Made by a program: the position numbers and the translations under genes. From Saccharothrix saharensis (GTDB taxonomy: Bacteria > Actinomycetota > Actinomycetes > Mycobacteriales > Pseudonocardiaceae), in NCBI RefSeq assembly GCF_006716745.1, contig NZ_VFPP01000001.1:7265386-7329385 (forward strand): 64,000 nucleotides of DNA. The letters are read 5' to 3'. Of this stretch, positions 8,217-16,252 are shown piece by piece. Under the pieces are notes generated by a model. It was not told the origin of the DNA, did not search any database, and was given only the letters and a program-made list of their open reading frames with translations. Positions within the stretch are counted from its first letter, which is position 1. The number at the start of each line of letters is the position of its first letter.

Positions 8217-8786
8217 TCCCTGTTCCGCCGCGCGGTGCGCGGTGCCGGTGCGGGTCGTGCTGCCCGGCGGCAGCGGACCCTGTCCGCCGAGCAGCGCGCG
8301 CCGGCCGTGCGACGGGCGGCCGAGGCCGGTGTCGGCGACCGCGTCACCGTCCACCTGCGCGACTACCGGCAGGAACGCGGCCGGTACGACGCGGTGGTGT
8401 CGGTGGAGATGATCGAGGCCGTCGGCGCCGGGTACCGGCCCGCCTCCTTCGCCGCGGTAGGCCGGGCGCTGGTCCCCGGCGGCGCGTCCGACTGCGGCTG
8501 GGTGCACAAGTGCGTCTTCCCGGTGGGCTCATCCCGTCCGTCCGGGCGATCGAGGACGCCGTGCGCGAGCACACCGCGACGCGGGTGGTCGACAGCGCGA
8601 GTCCGGCCGCGACCACGCCGAGACCCGCGCCGCCGGCGCGAGCGGTTCCCGGCCCGGTGGGGCGAAATCGCCTGGCTCGGCTCCGACGAGACGTTCCGGC
8701 GGAGGTGGGGGTGCCACCTCGCTTACTCCGAAGCGGGCTTCCGGGTGGGCTGTCCGGGTGTCCGCCGGTTCGCCGCGGTGAAGTAG
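8217..8786 (+). pseudogene. Decayed cyclopropane-fatty-acyl-phospholipid synthase
   Basis: Fragments of a SAM-dependent CFA synthase appear in more than one frame. One frame reads LSAEQRAPAVRRAAEAGVGD, then RGRYDAVVSVEMIEAVGAGY, WVHKCVFP and, at the end, GSDETFRRRWGCHLAYSEAG. The piece PGGLIPSVRAIEDAVREHTA, which should sit between these, is in another frame (8529-8590). Conserved positions are also lost, and the N-terminal half with the SAM-binding glycine motif is missing or unrecognisable. At least two frameshifts plus a truncation are needed, so this is a dead gene. Confidence 0.72.
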
Positions 8787-8813
8787 CGCGCGGCCCCCGC
8801 TGGGCCGAACGGC

Positions 8814-8936
8814 TCATCCGCCGTCACCTCCGAGTGCTGTTGCGACCACGCTGCGTCGGATCGTGGTCAGCTTTGGCTTGTCCCGTATCAGGAGCACCGC
8901 TGCGCGCTCCTCATCAGTGAGCCGGGATGGGCCGGA
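8814..8936 (-). pseudogene. C-terminal gene fragment, unknown family
   Basis: A reading frame with no nearby start encodes GPSRLTDEERAAVLLIRDKP followed by KLTTIRRSVVATALGGDGG and a stop. It reads like the C-terminus of a real protein, and the local DNA is less GC-rich than its surroundings. Upstream the frame enters the promoter side of the sigma-factor gene, so the N-terminus is gone. I cannot name the family. It adjoins the CFA synthase remnant, so 8.2-8.94 kb looks like one decayed stretch. Confidence 0.3.
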
Positions 8937-8964
8937 GGATTGACGAGCGTGAGGAGGTCGCCGG

Positions 8965-9663
8965 ATGGTGCAGCACGCATCCGTGCGAGCTGACGTCGAG
9001 GTGGGGGTCGGCGCGGTCCGCGACGACGCCGGCGTGCCCGGTCGTCCCGAGGTGAGGCTGGTCGTGGGCGGGGGCCCGCGGCAGGTGACCGCCCGGTGGC
9101 TGGCCGAGGCCGAGCTGTCCGAACTGGTCGACGCGGCGCTGCTGGGCGACCCGCGCGCGACCGGCCAGCTCCTGGCGCGCATCCAACCGCTGGTGCTGCG
9201 GTACTGCCGGGCGCGGGTCGGCTCGCGGGAGCGCACCCTCGTCTCGGCCGAGGACATCGCCCAGGAGGTGTGCCTGGCCGTGGTGGCGGCCCTGGGCACC
9301 TACCACTACGAGCCCGGCTCGTTCCTGGCGTTCGTGTACGGCATCGCCGCGCACAAGGTCGCCGACGCGCGAAGACGTGCGGTGCGCAGCCGGTCCGAGG
9401 TCGTGCCGGAGCTGCCCGACACGCCGACCCTGGAGGCCGGGCCCGAGCAGCGGGCCATGACCGGCGAGATGATCGGCCACGTGACGCAGCTGCTGCAGAA
9501 GCTGCCGGAGCGGCAGCGCGAGATCCTGGTGCTGAGGGTCGCGGTGGGGCTGTCGGCGGAGGAGACGGCGGCGGCGGTCGGCTCGACCGCGGGCGCGGTG
9601 CGGGTCGCGCAGCACCGTGCGCTCGCCCGAATGCGCGAGCTGTTCGCGGCTGTCGACGGCTGA
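8965..9663 (+). CDS. RNA polymerase sigma factor, ShbA/SigD-like
   Basis: This 232-aa ECF-type sigma factor has region 2 (VLRYCRARVGSRER, then SAEDIAQEVCLAVVAAL, FVYGIAAHKVADARR) and region 4 (LPERQREILVLRVAVGLSAE, GSTAGAVRVAQHRAL), patterns shared with mycobacterial SigD and streptomycete ShbA. ShbA drives transcription of the principal sigma gene hrdB in Streptomyces; whether this copy does so is unknown. A GAGGAG site precedes the ATG. No anti-sigma gene follows; the next gene is a PfkB kinase 23 bp away. The residues between the two region-2 blocks (GTYHYEPGS) differ from the usual YRDxGRP. Confidence 0.85.
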   Translation: MVQHASVRADVEVGVGAVRDDAGVPGRPEVRLVVGGGPRQVTARWLAEAELSELVDAALLGDPRATGQLLARIQPLVLRYCRARVGSRERTLVSAEDIAQEVCLAVVAALGTYHYEPGSFLAFVYGIAAHKVADARRRAVRSRSEVVPELPDTPTLEAGPEQRAMTGEMIGHVTQLLQKLPERQREILVLRVAVGLSAEETAAAVGSTAGAVRVAQHRALARMRELFAAVDG

Positions 9664-9686
9664 CCGGGCCTGGCATCGTGGGGGAC

Positions 9687-10769
9687 ATGGCCGCCACGCC
9701 TCCGCTCGTGCCACCGCCCGTGCCGTCGGACCCGGCGCAGCCCGCCGCACCGGTGTTCGACGTGCTGCTGTCGGGGACCGTGTTCCTGGACATCATCTTC
9801 ACCGGCCTGCCCCGACCGCCCGCCCCGGGCACCGAGGTGTGGGCCGAGGGGCTCGGCTCCTGCCCCGGCGGCATCGCGAACCTCGCCGTGGCGCTGAGCA
9901 GGCTGCAACTGCGGACCGCGCTGTCGGCCGCGTTCGGTGAGGACGTCTACGGCGACTTCTGCTGGGAGGTGCTGGCCGAGCAGGAGGGCGTCGACCTCAG
10001 CCACTGCCGCCGGTTCTACGGCTGGCACTCCCCGGTGACCGTGTCCATGGCGATGGACCACGACCGGTCGATGGTGACGCACGGCCACCGGCCGCCGGTG
10101 TCGGCCGACGAGATCCTGGACCCGCCGCCGCGCACCCGGGCGTGCTTCGTGCACGTGGGCCCGGAGGACGAGCGGTGGGTGGCGAAGGCGAAGGACCAGG
10201 GCGCGCTGCTGTTCGCCGACATCGGGTGGGACCGCACCGAGCTGTGGGCGCCCGAGCTGCTGAGGCGGCTGGAGCAGTTCGACGTGTTCCTGCCCAACGA
10301 CGCCGAGGCGCAGCGGTACACCCGGGCGGACACGCCCGAGCGCGCTGCCGCGGCGTTGGCCGAGCACGTGCCCGTGGTGGTGGTGACGCGGGGTGGCGGT
10401 GGGGCGGTGGCGGTCGACTCGGCCACCGGCGAGGTGGTGGACGTGCCGGGGCTGAACGTCGCGCCGCTGGATTCGACCGGCGCGGGTGACGTGTTCGGCG
10501 CCGGGTTCGTGCTGGGGACGCTGTCGGGGTGGCCGCTGGCGCACCGGGTGCGGTTCGCGAACCTGTGCGCCGCGCTGTCGGTCCAGCACTTCGGCGGGTC
10601 CCTGTCGGCGCCGGGGTGGGCGGACATCGCCACGTGGTGGCGGACGGTGTCGCGGCGGCCGGACGACGACCTGAAGGGGTACGCGTTCCTGGAGGACGTG
10701 TTGCCGGACCACACGGGGGTGGAGGTCCGGCGGGCCAGCGCGACGATCCGCTTGCGCGCCTCGCGCTGA
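9687..10769 (+). CDS. PfkB-family carbohydrate kinase
   Basis: The 360-aa protein contains the two PfkB signatures: GSCPGGIANLAVALSRL near residue 57 (substrate-binding GG motif) and LDSTGAGDVFGAGFVLG near residue 262 (ATP site and catalytic Asp). An N-terminal 20-residue Pro-rich extension precedes VFDVLLSGTVFLDIIF. These enzymes phosphorylate sugars, nucleosides or related alcohols. The substrate is not evident. It starts 23 bp after the sigma-factor gene and may be translated from the same mRNA; GTG two codons upstream is an alternative start. Confidence 0.88.
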   Translation: MAATPPLVPPPVPSDPAQPAAPVFDVLLSGTVFLDIIFTGLPRPPAPGTEVWAEGLGSCPGGIANLAVALSRLQLRTALSAAFGEDVYGDFCWEVLAEQEGVDLSHCRRFYGWHSPVTVSMAMDHDRSMVTHGHRPPVSADEILDPPPRTRACFVHVGPEDERWVAKAKDQGALLFADIGWDRTELWAPELLRRLEQFDVFLPNDAEAQRYTRADTPERAAAALAEHVPVVVVTRGGGGAVAVDSATGEVVDVPGLNVAPLDSTGAGDVFGAGFVLGTLSGWPLAHRVRFANLCAALSVQHFGGSLSAPGWADIATWWRTVSRRPDDDLKGYAFLEDVLPDHTGVEVRRASATIRLRASR

Positions 10770-11165
10770 ACCCAGCCGTCGGGGCCGTGCCGTCGGGGCC
10801 GTCCTGGGGGAGCCGTGCCGGGGGAGCCGCGCCTGGCACGCCGGATCGCCGGCCCTGATCACCCGATCGTGATCTTGCCGGTGGCGAACACCTGTTCGAT
10901 CATGGACGGGTCGCGGTTCGACCGTCCAGGTGCTCGGCGAGGCCGCCGGGTGGGCGTGAGGCTGGTCACTCCGCCGTGCCCGGCGAGCTGCGCCGTCCGG
11001 CCGAACGGGGTTTGACCACGCTCTCGACCGGGCAGGAGTAACTTCGACAACCGTCGTCGGAGATCGCGCCGAAAACTTCTGCTCGCCGGGGAGCAACCCG
11101 CGACGGTCTTCGTGCGACTTAGTCAGTGGGGGTTCCCGCGGGTTTCGGAAGGGGTTGCTGGTTCA
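10770..11165. other. Intergenic region upstream of the second class A PBP
   Basis: This 396-bp gap holds no convincing gene. It includes a short direct repeat, CCGTCGGGGCCGT, near 10786-10802. The promoter of the PBP gene probably lies in its last 150 bp, but I cannot place -35/-10 boxes with confidence. It may also hold the start region of the PBP if the GTG at 11112 is used. Confidence 0.4.
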
Positions 11166-13286
11166 GTGTTCGCCGCGCGCGCGACAGGTCTGGTCAAGTT
11201 GGTGGGGTTGTGCCTGATGGCGGGCGTGCTCGTCGCGGCGGTCCTGTTCCCGGTGGTCGGCGGCCTCGGCCTGGCGTCCAACCGGGCCGCGGACACCGTG
11301 GACCAGACCTCCGGTGAGTTGACCAAGGCCGAGCTGCCGCTCGTGACGACGGTGCTGGACATGCACGGCCAGCCGATCGCCTACCTCTACGACCAGTACC
11401 GGGTGCCGGTGCCGTCGGAGGGCATCGCGGACACCATGAAGGCCGCGATCATCGCGATCGAGGACAAGCGGTTCTTCGAGCACAAGGGCGTCGACTGGCA
11501 GGGCATCGCCCGCGCCGCGGCCAAGGCGGGCGTCGACGGCGAGACCTCCCAGGGCGCCTCCACGCTCACCCAGCAGTACGTGAAGAACTACCTCGCGTTC
11601 GTCGTCGGCAAGGGCTCCGAGGAGGCCTACGAGAAGGCGACCGAGGTGACGCTGGGCCGCAAGATCAGCGAGGCCCGGATCGCCACCCAGCTCGAGCAGA
11701 AGATGAGCAAGGACGAGATCCTCACCGCCTACCTCAACGTCGTCCCCTTCGGCAACGGCGCGTTCGGCGTCGGCGCGGCGGCCCGCACCTACTTCGACAC
11801 CACTCCCGACAAGCTGACCGTGCCGCAGGCCGCGATGCTGGCCGGCCTGGTCAACGAGCCGAGCAGGCTCAACCCGGGCTCCGACGTGGACGCCGCGATC
11901 AAGCGCCGCAACACCGTGATCGACCGGATGCGCGACAACGGCGCGTTCGGCCCCGACCCGAAGGTCGCCGAGGAGAAGGCCGCCGAGTACAAGGCCACCG
12001 ACATCGGCGTCGTGCCCGACCTGAGGCTGCTGCCCAACGGCTGCGTCGGCGCGGGCGACGGCCCGGTCTACGGCTTCTTCTGCCGCTACCTGGTCGACTA
12101 CCTGGAGAAGGCCGGCCTGCCGACCGAGGAGCTGCTGCGCGGCGGGTACACGATCACCACCACGATGGACCCGGTCGCCACCCGCGCGGCCAAGGACGCC
12201 GCGATGCAGCAGGTGCCCAAGACCCAGCCGGGCGTGGCCAACGCGATGGCCGTGGTGCAGCCGGGCACGGACAAGCACCGGGTGCGCGCGCTGGCCGCGA
12301 ACCGCGACTTCGGCAACAACGCCGACGCCGGGCAGAGCGCCTACTCCATCCCCGCCGAGGTGACCAAGTTCGGCGCGGGCTCGATCTACAAGGTGTTCAC
12401 CGCCGCGTCGGCGCTGGAGCGCGGCGTCACCGGCATCGACAAGCCGATCGACGTGCCGAAGACCTACACGTCGAGGGTCTACAAGGACGGCAACAAGCCC
12501 TACACGGTCAAGAACGCGGGCGACTACAAGGAGAAGATGACGCTGACCGAGGCGATGGCCCAGTCGCCGAACACCGCGTTCATCATCCTGGAGGAGAAGG
12601 CCGGGCTGAACAACGTGGTCGACATGGCCTACCGGCTCGGCCTGCGCGAGTCGATGCAGGGCGTCGACTGGAAGGGCGACCCGCTCAAGGCCGACGGCTC
12701 CAACGGCCCGTCGCAGGGTGACGTCTACAAGCGGGACAACAGCGGCTCGTTCACCCTGGGCGCGGGCCCGACCAGCGTGCTGGAGCTGTCGAACGTCGCC
12801 GCGACCATCGTCAGCGGTGGCAAGTGGTGCCCGCCGACGCCGGTGGAGAAGATCGTCGACCGCAACGGCCAGCCGGTGCAGCTGAAGGAAGCGCCGTGCG
12901 ACCAGGCCGTCGCGCCCGAGGTGGCGAACGCGCTGGCCAACTCGATGGGCGCCGACACCAAGGCCGGCGGCACGGCGGCGCAGGCGGCGTCGAACGCGGG
13001 GTGGACGCGGCCGATGATCGGCAAGACCGGCACCACCGAGAACCACTGGTCGGTGGCGTTCATGGGGGCCACGCCGCAGTTCGCCGGGGCGGTCATGACG
13101 TTCACCGATGGGGTGGCACCTCAGGTGATCTGCAACGGCTCCCCGCCGAGGCTGTGCGGCACGAACGACGCCGGCGGCGTTTACGGTGGTCAGGTGGCTG
13201 CGCCGACGTGGTTCAACGCCATGAAGGTGATCCACGAGGGCCAGGAGCCGGCCAACCTCCCGCCGGTCGAACCGCGCTACCGGTAG
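11166..13286 (+). CDS. Class A penicillin-binding protein (second copy)
   Basis: This 706-aa enzyme is a paralogue of the PBP at 1376-3508 with the same order: membrane anchor (LVKLVGLCLMAGVLVAAVLF), GT51 motifs EDKRFFEHKG, QGASTLTQQYVKN, RKISEAR and KDEILTAYLNVVPFGNG, then transpeptidase motifs SIYK, SPN and KTGT. Both genes lack an obvious cytoplasmic domain. GTG at 11166 is chosen because it aligns with the start of the other copy and has GGAAGGGG upstream; a GTG at 11112 would add 18 residues. It ends near a regulatory region shared with an M23 peptidase, consistent with a cell-wall locus. Confidence 0.92.
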   Translation: MFAARATGLVKLVGLCLMAGVLVAAVLFPVVGGLGLASNRAADTVDQTSGELTKAELPLVTTVLDMHGQPIAYLYDQYRVPVPSEGIADTMKAAIIAIEDKRFFEHKGVDWQGIARAAAKAGVDGETSQGASTLTQQYVKNYLAFVVGKGSEEAYEKATEVTLGRKISEARIATQLEQKMSKDEILTAYLNVVPFGNGAFGVGAAARTYFDTTPDKLTVPQAAMLAGLVNEPSRLNPGSDVDAAIKRRNTVIDRMRDNGAFGPDPKVAEEKAAEYKATDIGVVPDLRLLPNGCVGAGDGPVYGFFCRYLVDYLEKAGLPTEELLRGGYTITTTMDPVATRAAKDAAMQQVPKTQPGVANAMAVVQPGTDKHRVRALAANRDFGNNADAGQSAYSIPAEVTKFGAGSIYKVFTAASALERGVTGIDKPIDVPKTYTSRVYKDGNKPYTVKNAGDYKEKMTLTEAMAQSPNTAFIILEEKAGLNNVVDMAYRLGLRESMQGVDWKGDPLKADGSNGPSQGDVYKRDNSGSFTLGAGPTSVLELSNVAATIVSGGKWCPPTPVEKIVDRNGQPVQLKEAPCDQAVAPEVANALANSMGADTKAGGTAAQAASNAGWTRPMIGKTGTTENHWSVAFMGATPQFAGAVMTFTDGVAPQVICNGSPPRLCGTNDAGGVYGGQVAAPTWFNAMKVIHEGQEPANLPPVEPRYR

Positions 13287-13413
13287 TCGACCTTCGTCAC
13301 GGGTTACGTCACGCCTCAAGACGCCCCTGACCTGGGCTTTTATAACGACCCAATGCGGAACCTACGAGTACATGAACACGTAGTGTGACGATCAGTGGGT
13401 TATCTCACCAAAA

Positions 13414-13431
13414 AGCACCAGTGCTGGTGCT
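13414..13431. repeat. 18-bp dyad AGCACCAG-TG-CTGGTGCT
   Basis: Perfect 8-bp arms flank a 2-bp centre upstream of the M23 gene. The tight centre and absence of a following T-run favour an operator over a terminator. It lies 18 bp before the MtrA-like box. Confidence 0.45.
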
Positions 13432-13448
13432 AAGACTTGCCTCCTGTT

Positions 13449-13463
13449 GTTACATCGGGTTAC
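13449..13463. promoter_or_regulatory. MtrA-like binding box upstream of the M23 peptidase
   Basis: GTTACATCGGGTTAC fits GTNAC-N5-GTNAC exactly, the direct-repeat pattern reported for the actinobacterial response regulator MtrA, which controls peptidoglycan hydrolase genes. A second pair, GTCAC-N6-GTCAC, follows at about 13478-13493, close to the related GlnR-like spacing. The target gene is a wall hydrolase, which supports the assignment; binding itself is inferred. Confidence 0.5.
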
Positions 13464-13479
13464 GGTCCCGGCCGCATGT

Positions 13480-13570
13480 CACGGTTCGGTCACCATAGGG
13501 ACACGGCGTCGCTCCCCGAAAGCGCCGCCAGCCTGGATCCCCCGCCAGGTGTCCCTGTGACCGGGCCGTG
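13480..13570 (+). promoter_or_regulatory. Folded 5' leader of the M23 peptidase gene
   Basis: The predicted RNA forms a long closing stem: CACGG (13480-13484) with CCGTG (13566-13570), GGTCAC with GTGACC, and AGGGACAC with GTGTCCCT, interrupted only by a 3x3 loop and a 3-nt bulge, 19 bp in all. Inside are two hairpins: GGCG-t-CGCT/AGCG-c-CGCC and CCTGG/CCAGG. The GGAAGG ribosome site begins about 13 nt after the stem. The gene is preceded by riboswitches in some relatives, but I see no ydaO (c-di-AMP) core motif here, so the class is unknown. Confidence 0.5.
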
Positions 13571-13595
13571 CTCCCCGATGCAGGAAGGCACTACC

Positions 13596-14504
13596 TTGGC
13601 ACGCCACACGAAAGCCGACGGGCGACGCGCGTTCACCGCGCCCCGCACCCCGTCCCGCAACCGCTCCCATCGCGCGGAGTGCGACCGCAAGCCCGTCAGC
13701 GGCCGCGTCGCCGCCGTCGTGGTCGCGGCCGGCGCTCTCGCCACCGGCGTGGGCGCCACCGGCGGGTTCGACGCCGGTGACACCCGCTTCCTCCCCGTCG
13801 CCGCCGGCTCGGACCTGGCGGCCGCGCTCGTCCACAGCTCCGCGCCCCGCTCGGCCGAGGTCCGCACGGTGCACGCCGTCGAGCCCGCGTTCGAAGCGGC
13901 GAAGCTGATGCGCTCCGAAGGGCTGCTGGTCCGGCAGAACGTGGACCAGGCGATCCGCCACGCGTCCGAGGGCTACACCGCCCGGCAGGCCGAGCTGAAG
14001 CGGCAGGCCGACGCCGCGGCGGCGGAGCAGGCCCGCGTCGACGCCGAGAACGCGCGCATCGCCGCCGAGCAGGCCCGGATCGCCGAGCAGAGGGCCGCCG
14101 AGGAGGCCGCGAAGCGCCCGAAGGTCGCCAAGCCCGCCGAGGGCCAGTTCACCTCCGGCTTCGGCGCCCGGTGGGGCACCACCCACTACGGCGTCGACAT
14201 CGCCAACGCCATCGGCACCCCAATCCTGTCCGCGATGGACGGCGTCGTGGTCGAGGCGGGCCCGGCGTCCGGCTTCGGCCTGTGGGTCCGGGTGCAGCAC
14301 AACGACGGCACGATCACGATCTACGGCCACGTCAACGAGACGCTCGTGTCGGCGGGTCAGCAGGTCCACGCGGGCCAGCAGATCGCCACCATGGGCAACC
14401 GCGGCCAGTCCACCGGTCCGCACCTGCACTTCGAGGTGTGGCTCAACGGCTCGCAGAAGATCGACCCGATCGGCTGGCTGGGCGAGCGGGGCATCTCGCT
14501 CTGA
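13596..14504 (+). CDS. Secreted M23 metallopeptidase (peptidoglycan endopeptidase)
   Basis: About 302 aa. A basic start (LARHTKADGRRAF) leads to a membrane or signal segment (VAAVVVAAGALATGVGA), then an Ala/Glu/Gln-rich coiled coil (about residues 130-175), then the LytM domain: FTSGFGARWGTTHYGVDIA and GPHLHFEVW supply the zinc ligands His, Asp and His. Such enzymes cut peptide cross-links in the wall. The TTG start at 13596 has AGGAAGG seven bases upstream; an in-frame ATG five codons earlier would overlap that site. Regulation probably involves the MtrA-like box and folded leader just upstream. Confidence 0.9.
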   Translation: MARHTKADGRRAFTAPRTPSRNRSHRAECDRKPVSGRVAAVVVAAGALATGVGATGGFDAGDTRFLPVAAGSDLAAALVHSSAPRSAEVRTVHAVEPAFEAAKLMRSEGLLVRQNVDQAIRHASEGYTARQAELKRQADAAAAEQARVDAENARIAAEQARIAEQRAAEEAAKRPKVAKPAEGQFTSGFGARWGTTHYGVDIANAIGTPILSAMDGVVVEAGPASGFGLWVRVQHNDGTITIYGHVNETLVSAGQQVHAGQQIATMGNRGQSTGPHLHFEVWLNGSQKIDPIGWLGERGISL

Positions 14505-14531
14505 CCTGACCGCCCGATCGCCGCGTTCCTC

Positions 14532-14572
14532 CCGTTCTGCCCCGCCGGGCGCACTCCGGCGGGGCAGAACGG
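14532..14572 (+). terminator. Terminator hairpin after the M23 gene
   Basis: A perfect 17-bp inverted repeat (CCGTTCTGCCCCGCCGG and its complement) around a 7-nt loop starts 28 bp after the stop codon and is followed by TATTTC. This is the strongest hairpin in the window's first half. Confidence 0.8.
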
Positions 14573-14653
14573 TATTTCGGAGGGGGTCGCACACCCCGGT
14601 TACCCCGCCAGGGGGCGGTTCACACGTCCCGGTGGAGTTCTTTGCAGCGGGCA

Positions 14654-14669
14654 TACCGACTGGTCGGTA
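14654..14669. promoter_or_regulatory. TetR-family operator upstream of the LLM/TetR operon
   Basis: TACCGAC-TG-GTCGGTA is a perfect 16-bp palindrome of the ACCGACNNGTCGGT type bound by many TetR-family repressors. It lies 42 bp before the LLM start, and a TetR gene is the second gene of the operon, so autoregulation is the simplest reading. Confidence 0.6.
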
Positions 14670-14710
14670 CCTGCGGTACGGTGGCGGCGGACACCTTCAG
14701 GGAGGCGATC

Positions 14711-15661
14711 GTGGCTCGTTGGGGAATCACCCTGCCGCTGACCGGCGTGCCGGTGCTCGACCACCGCGCGCTGGTGGCCGAACTGGCCGACCTGGGCTAC
14801 ACCGACGTGTGGTCCGCCGAGACCGCGGGCACCGACGCCTTCACGCCGTTGGCGCTGGCCGCCCAGTGGTCCGACCGCGTCCGCCTCGGCACCGCCATCG
14901 CCCCCGTCTACACCCGCGGTCCCGCCACGCTGGCCATGACCGCGGCCACGCTCGCCGAGGTGTCGGGCGGCCGGTTCGTGCTGGGCATCGGGTCGTCCTC
15001 GCCCGCGATCGTCGAGCGGTGGAACGGCGTGCCGTTCCACGAGCCGTTCAAGCGCACGCGGGACACGCTGCGGTTCCTCAAGGCCGCGCTGGCGGGCGAG
15101 AAGGTGTCCGAGGAGTACGAGACGTTCACCGTGCGCGGCTTCAAGCTGGAGCGCGCGCCCGGGCACCGCGTGCCGATCATGCTCGCCGCGCTGCGCCCCG
15201 GCATGCTCCGGCTGGCCGGGCGCGAGGCCGACGGCGCGATCACCAACTGGCTCGGCGCCGACGACGTGCCGAAGGTCCGCGCCGAGATGGGCGGCGGCGA
15301 GCTGGCCGCCCGGATCTTCGTGTGCCCGACCGAGGACGCCGACGCTGCCCGCGCGCTGGGCCGGATGCTGATCAGCACCTACCTCACCGTGCCCGCGTAC
15401 GCGGCGTTCCACGACTGGCTGGGTCGGGGCGAGGCGCTGCGCCCGATGCACGAGGCGTGGGCGGCGGGGGACCGGCGCGGCGCCGGGGCCCACATCCCGG
15501 ACGAGGTGGTGGACGCGCTGATCGTGCACGGCGGTGTGGACGAGTGCCGCGCGCACGTGGCGAGGTACGCCGCCAACGGCGTCGACACGCCCGTGATGGC
15601 CGTCCTGCCCACCGGCGCGGACCAGCTCGACCTGGTGCGCGCGCTGGCGCCGGGGGCCTGA
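14711..15661 (+). CDS. LLM-class F420-dependent oxidoreductase
   Basis: This 316-aa protein has the luciferase-like TIM-barrel pattern: WGITLPLTGVPVLDHRALVA, LADLGYTDVWSAET, RVRLGTAIAPVYTRGP, and GRFVLGIGSSSPAIVERWNG. Actinobacterial members use coenzyme F420 or FMN to reduce or oxidise small molecules. GTG at 14711 follows AGGGAGG by 5 bases, which decides the start; an upstream in-frame ATG (14642) would place the operator inside the gene. The TetR gene begins 2 bp after its stop, so it is probably the repressor's main target. Confidence 0.88.
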   Translation: MARWGITLPLTGVPVLDHRALVAELADLGYTDVWSAETAGTDAFTPLALAAQWSDRVRLGTAIAPVYTRGPATLAMTAATLAEVSGGRFVLGIGSSSPAIVERWNGVPFHEPFKRTRDTLRFLKAALAGEKVSEEYETFTVRGFKLERAPGHRVPIMLAALRPGMLRLAGREADGAITNWLGADDVPKVRAEMGGGELAARIFVCPTEDADAARALGRMLISTYLTVPAYAAFHDWLGRGEALRPMHEAWAAGDRRGAGAHIPDEVVDALIVHGGVDECRAHVARYAANGVDTPVMAVLPTGADQLDLVRALAPGA

Positions 15662-15663
15662 CG

Positions 15664-16248
15664 GTGGCGCGGCGGACCGGGGCGACGCCCGAGCGGATCG
15701 TGGGCGCGGCCGTGCGGTTGTTCGCCGCGAAGGGGTTCGACGCGACGACGGTGCAGGAGGTCGTCGAGGCCGCCTCGGTCACCAAGGGCGCGCTCTACCA
15801 CTACTTCGGCTCCAAGGACGACCTGCTGTTCGAGATCTACCGGTCGCTGATCGGGCGGCAGATGGCCGACCTGGACCGGATCGTGGCGGAGGGGGCGGAC
15901 GCGGCGACCACGGTGCGGCGGATCGTGGTCAGCCTGGTCGAGACGACCGCCGAGAGCGTGGACGAGACCGCGGTGTTCGTGCGCGAGATGCACCGGCTGG
16001 ACGCCGACCGGATGGCCAGCTTCCGGTCCGAGCGGCGGCGCTACCACGAGACGTTCCGCTCGGTGGTCGAGCAGGCGCAGGGGGACGGCGGGTTCAGCTC
16101 GGCCGTGCCCGCCGACACGGTGGTGCTGATCGCGCTGGGCGTGGTGAACCAGCTGCCCACCTGGTACCGGCCGGACGGCCCGAAGTCGCCCGCGCGGCTC
16201 GGCGCGGAGATCGCCGACTTCGTCCTGGCCGCGCTGCGGCCGGCGTGA
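15664..16248 (+). CDS. TetR/AcrR-family regulator
   Basis: The 194-aa protein starts VARRTGATPERIVGAAVRLF and carries a TetR helix-turn-helix (TVQEVVEAASVTKGALYHYF, about residues 30-50), followed by an all-helical ligand domain. The GTG lies 2 bp after the LLM stop, indicating translational coupling. The perfect palindrome at 14654-14669 is the likely operator. The ligand is probably a substrate or product of the LLM enzyme. Confidence 0.9.
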   Translation: MARRTGATPERIVGAAVRLFAAKGFDATTVQEVVEAASVTKGALYHYFGSKDDLLFEIYRSLIGRQMADLDRIVAEGADAATTVRRIVVSLVETTAESVDETAVFVREMHRLDADRMASFRSERRRYHETFRSVVEQAQGDGGFSSAVPADTVVLIALGVVNQLPTWYRPDGPKSPARLGAEIADFVLAALRPA

Positions 16249-16252
16249 CGCC

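Noticed and set aside
9306..11096. Long minus-strand open frames opposite the sigma factor and PfkB genes
   Set aside because: They are Arg/Pro/His-rich shadows caused by high GC3 of the real genes and have no family motifs.
13437..13595. ydaO/c-di-AMP riboswitch before the M23 gene
   Set aside because: The expected conserved blocks of that riboswitch (for example GGGGTGAA) are not seen, although the region is clearly structured.
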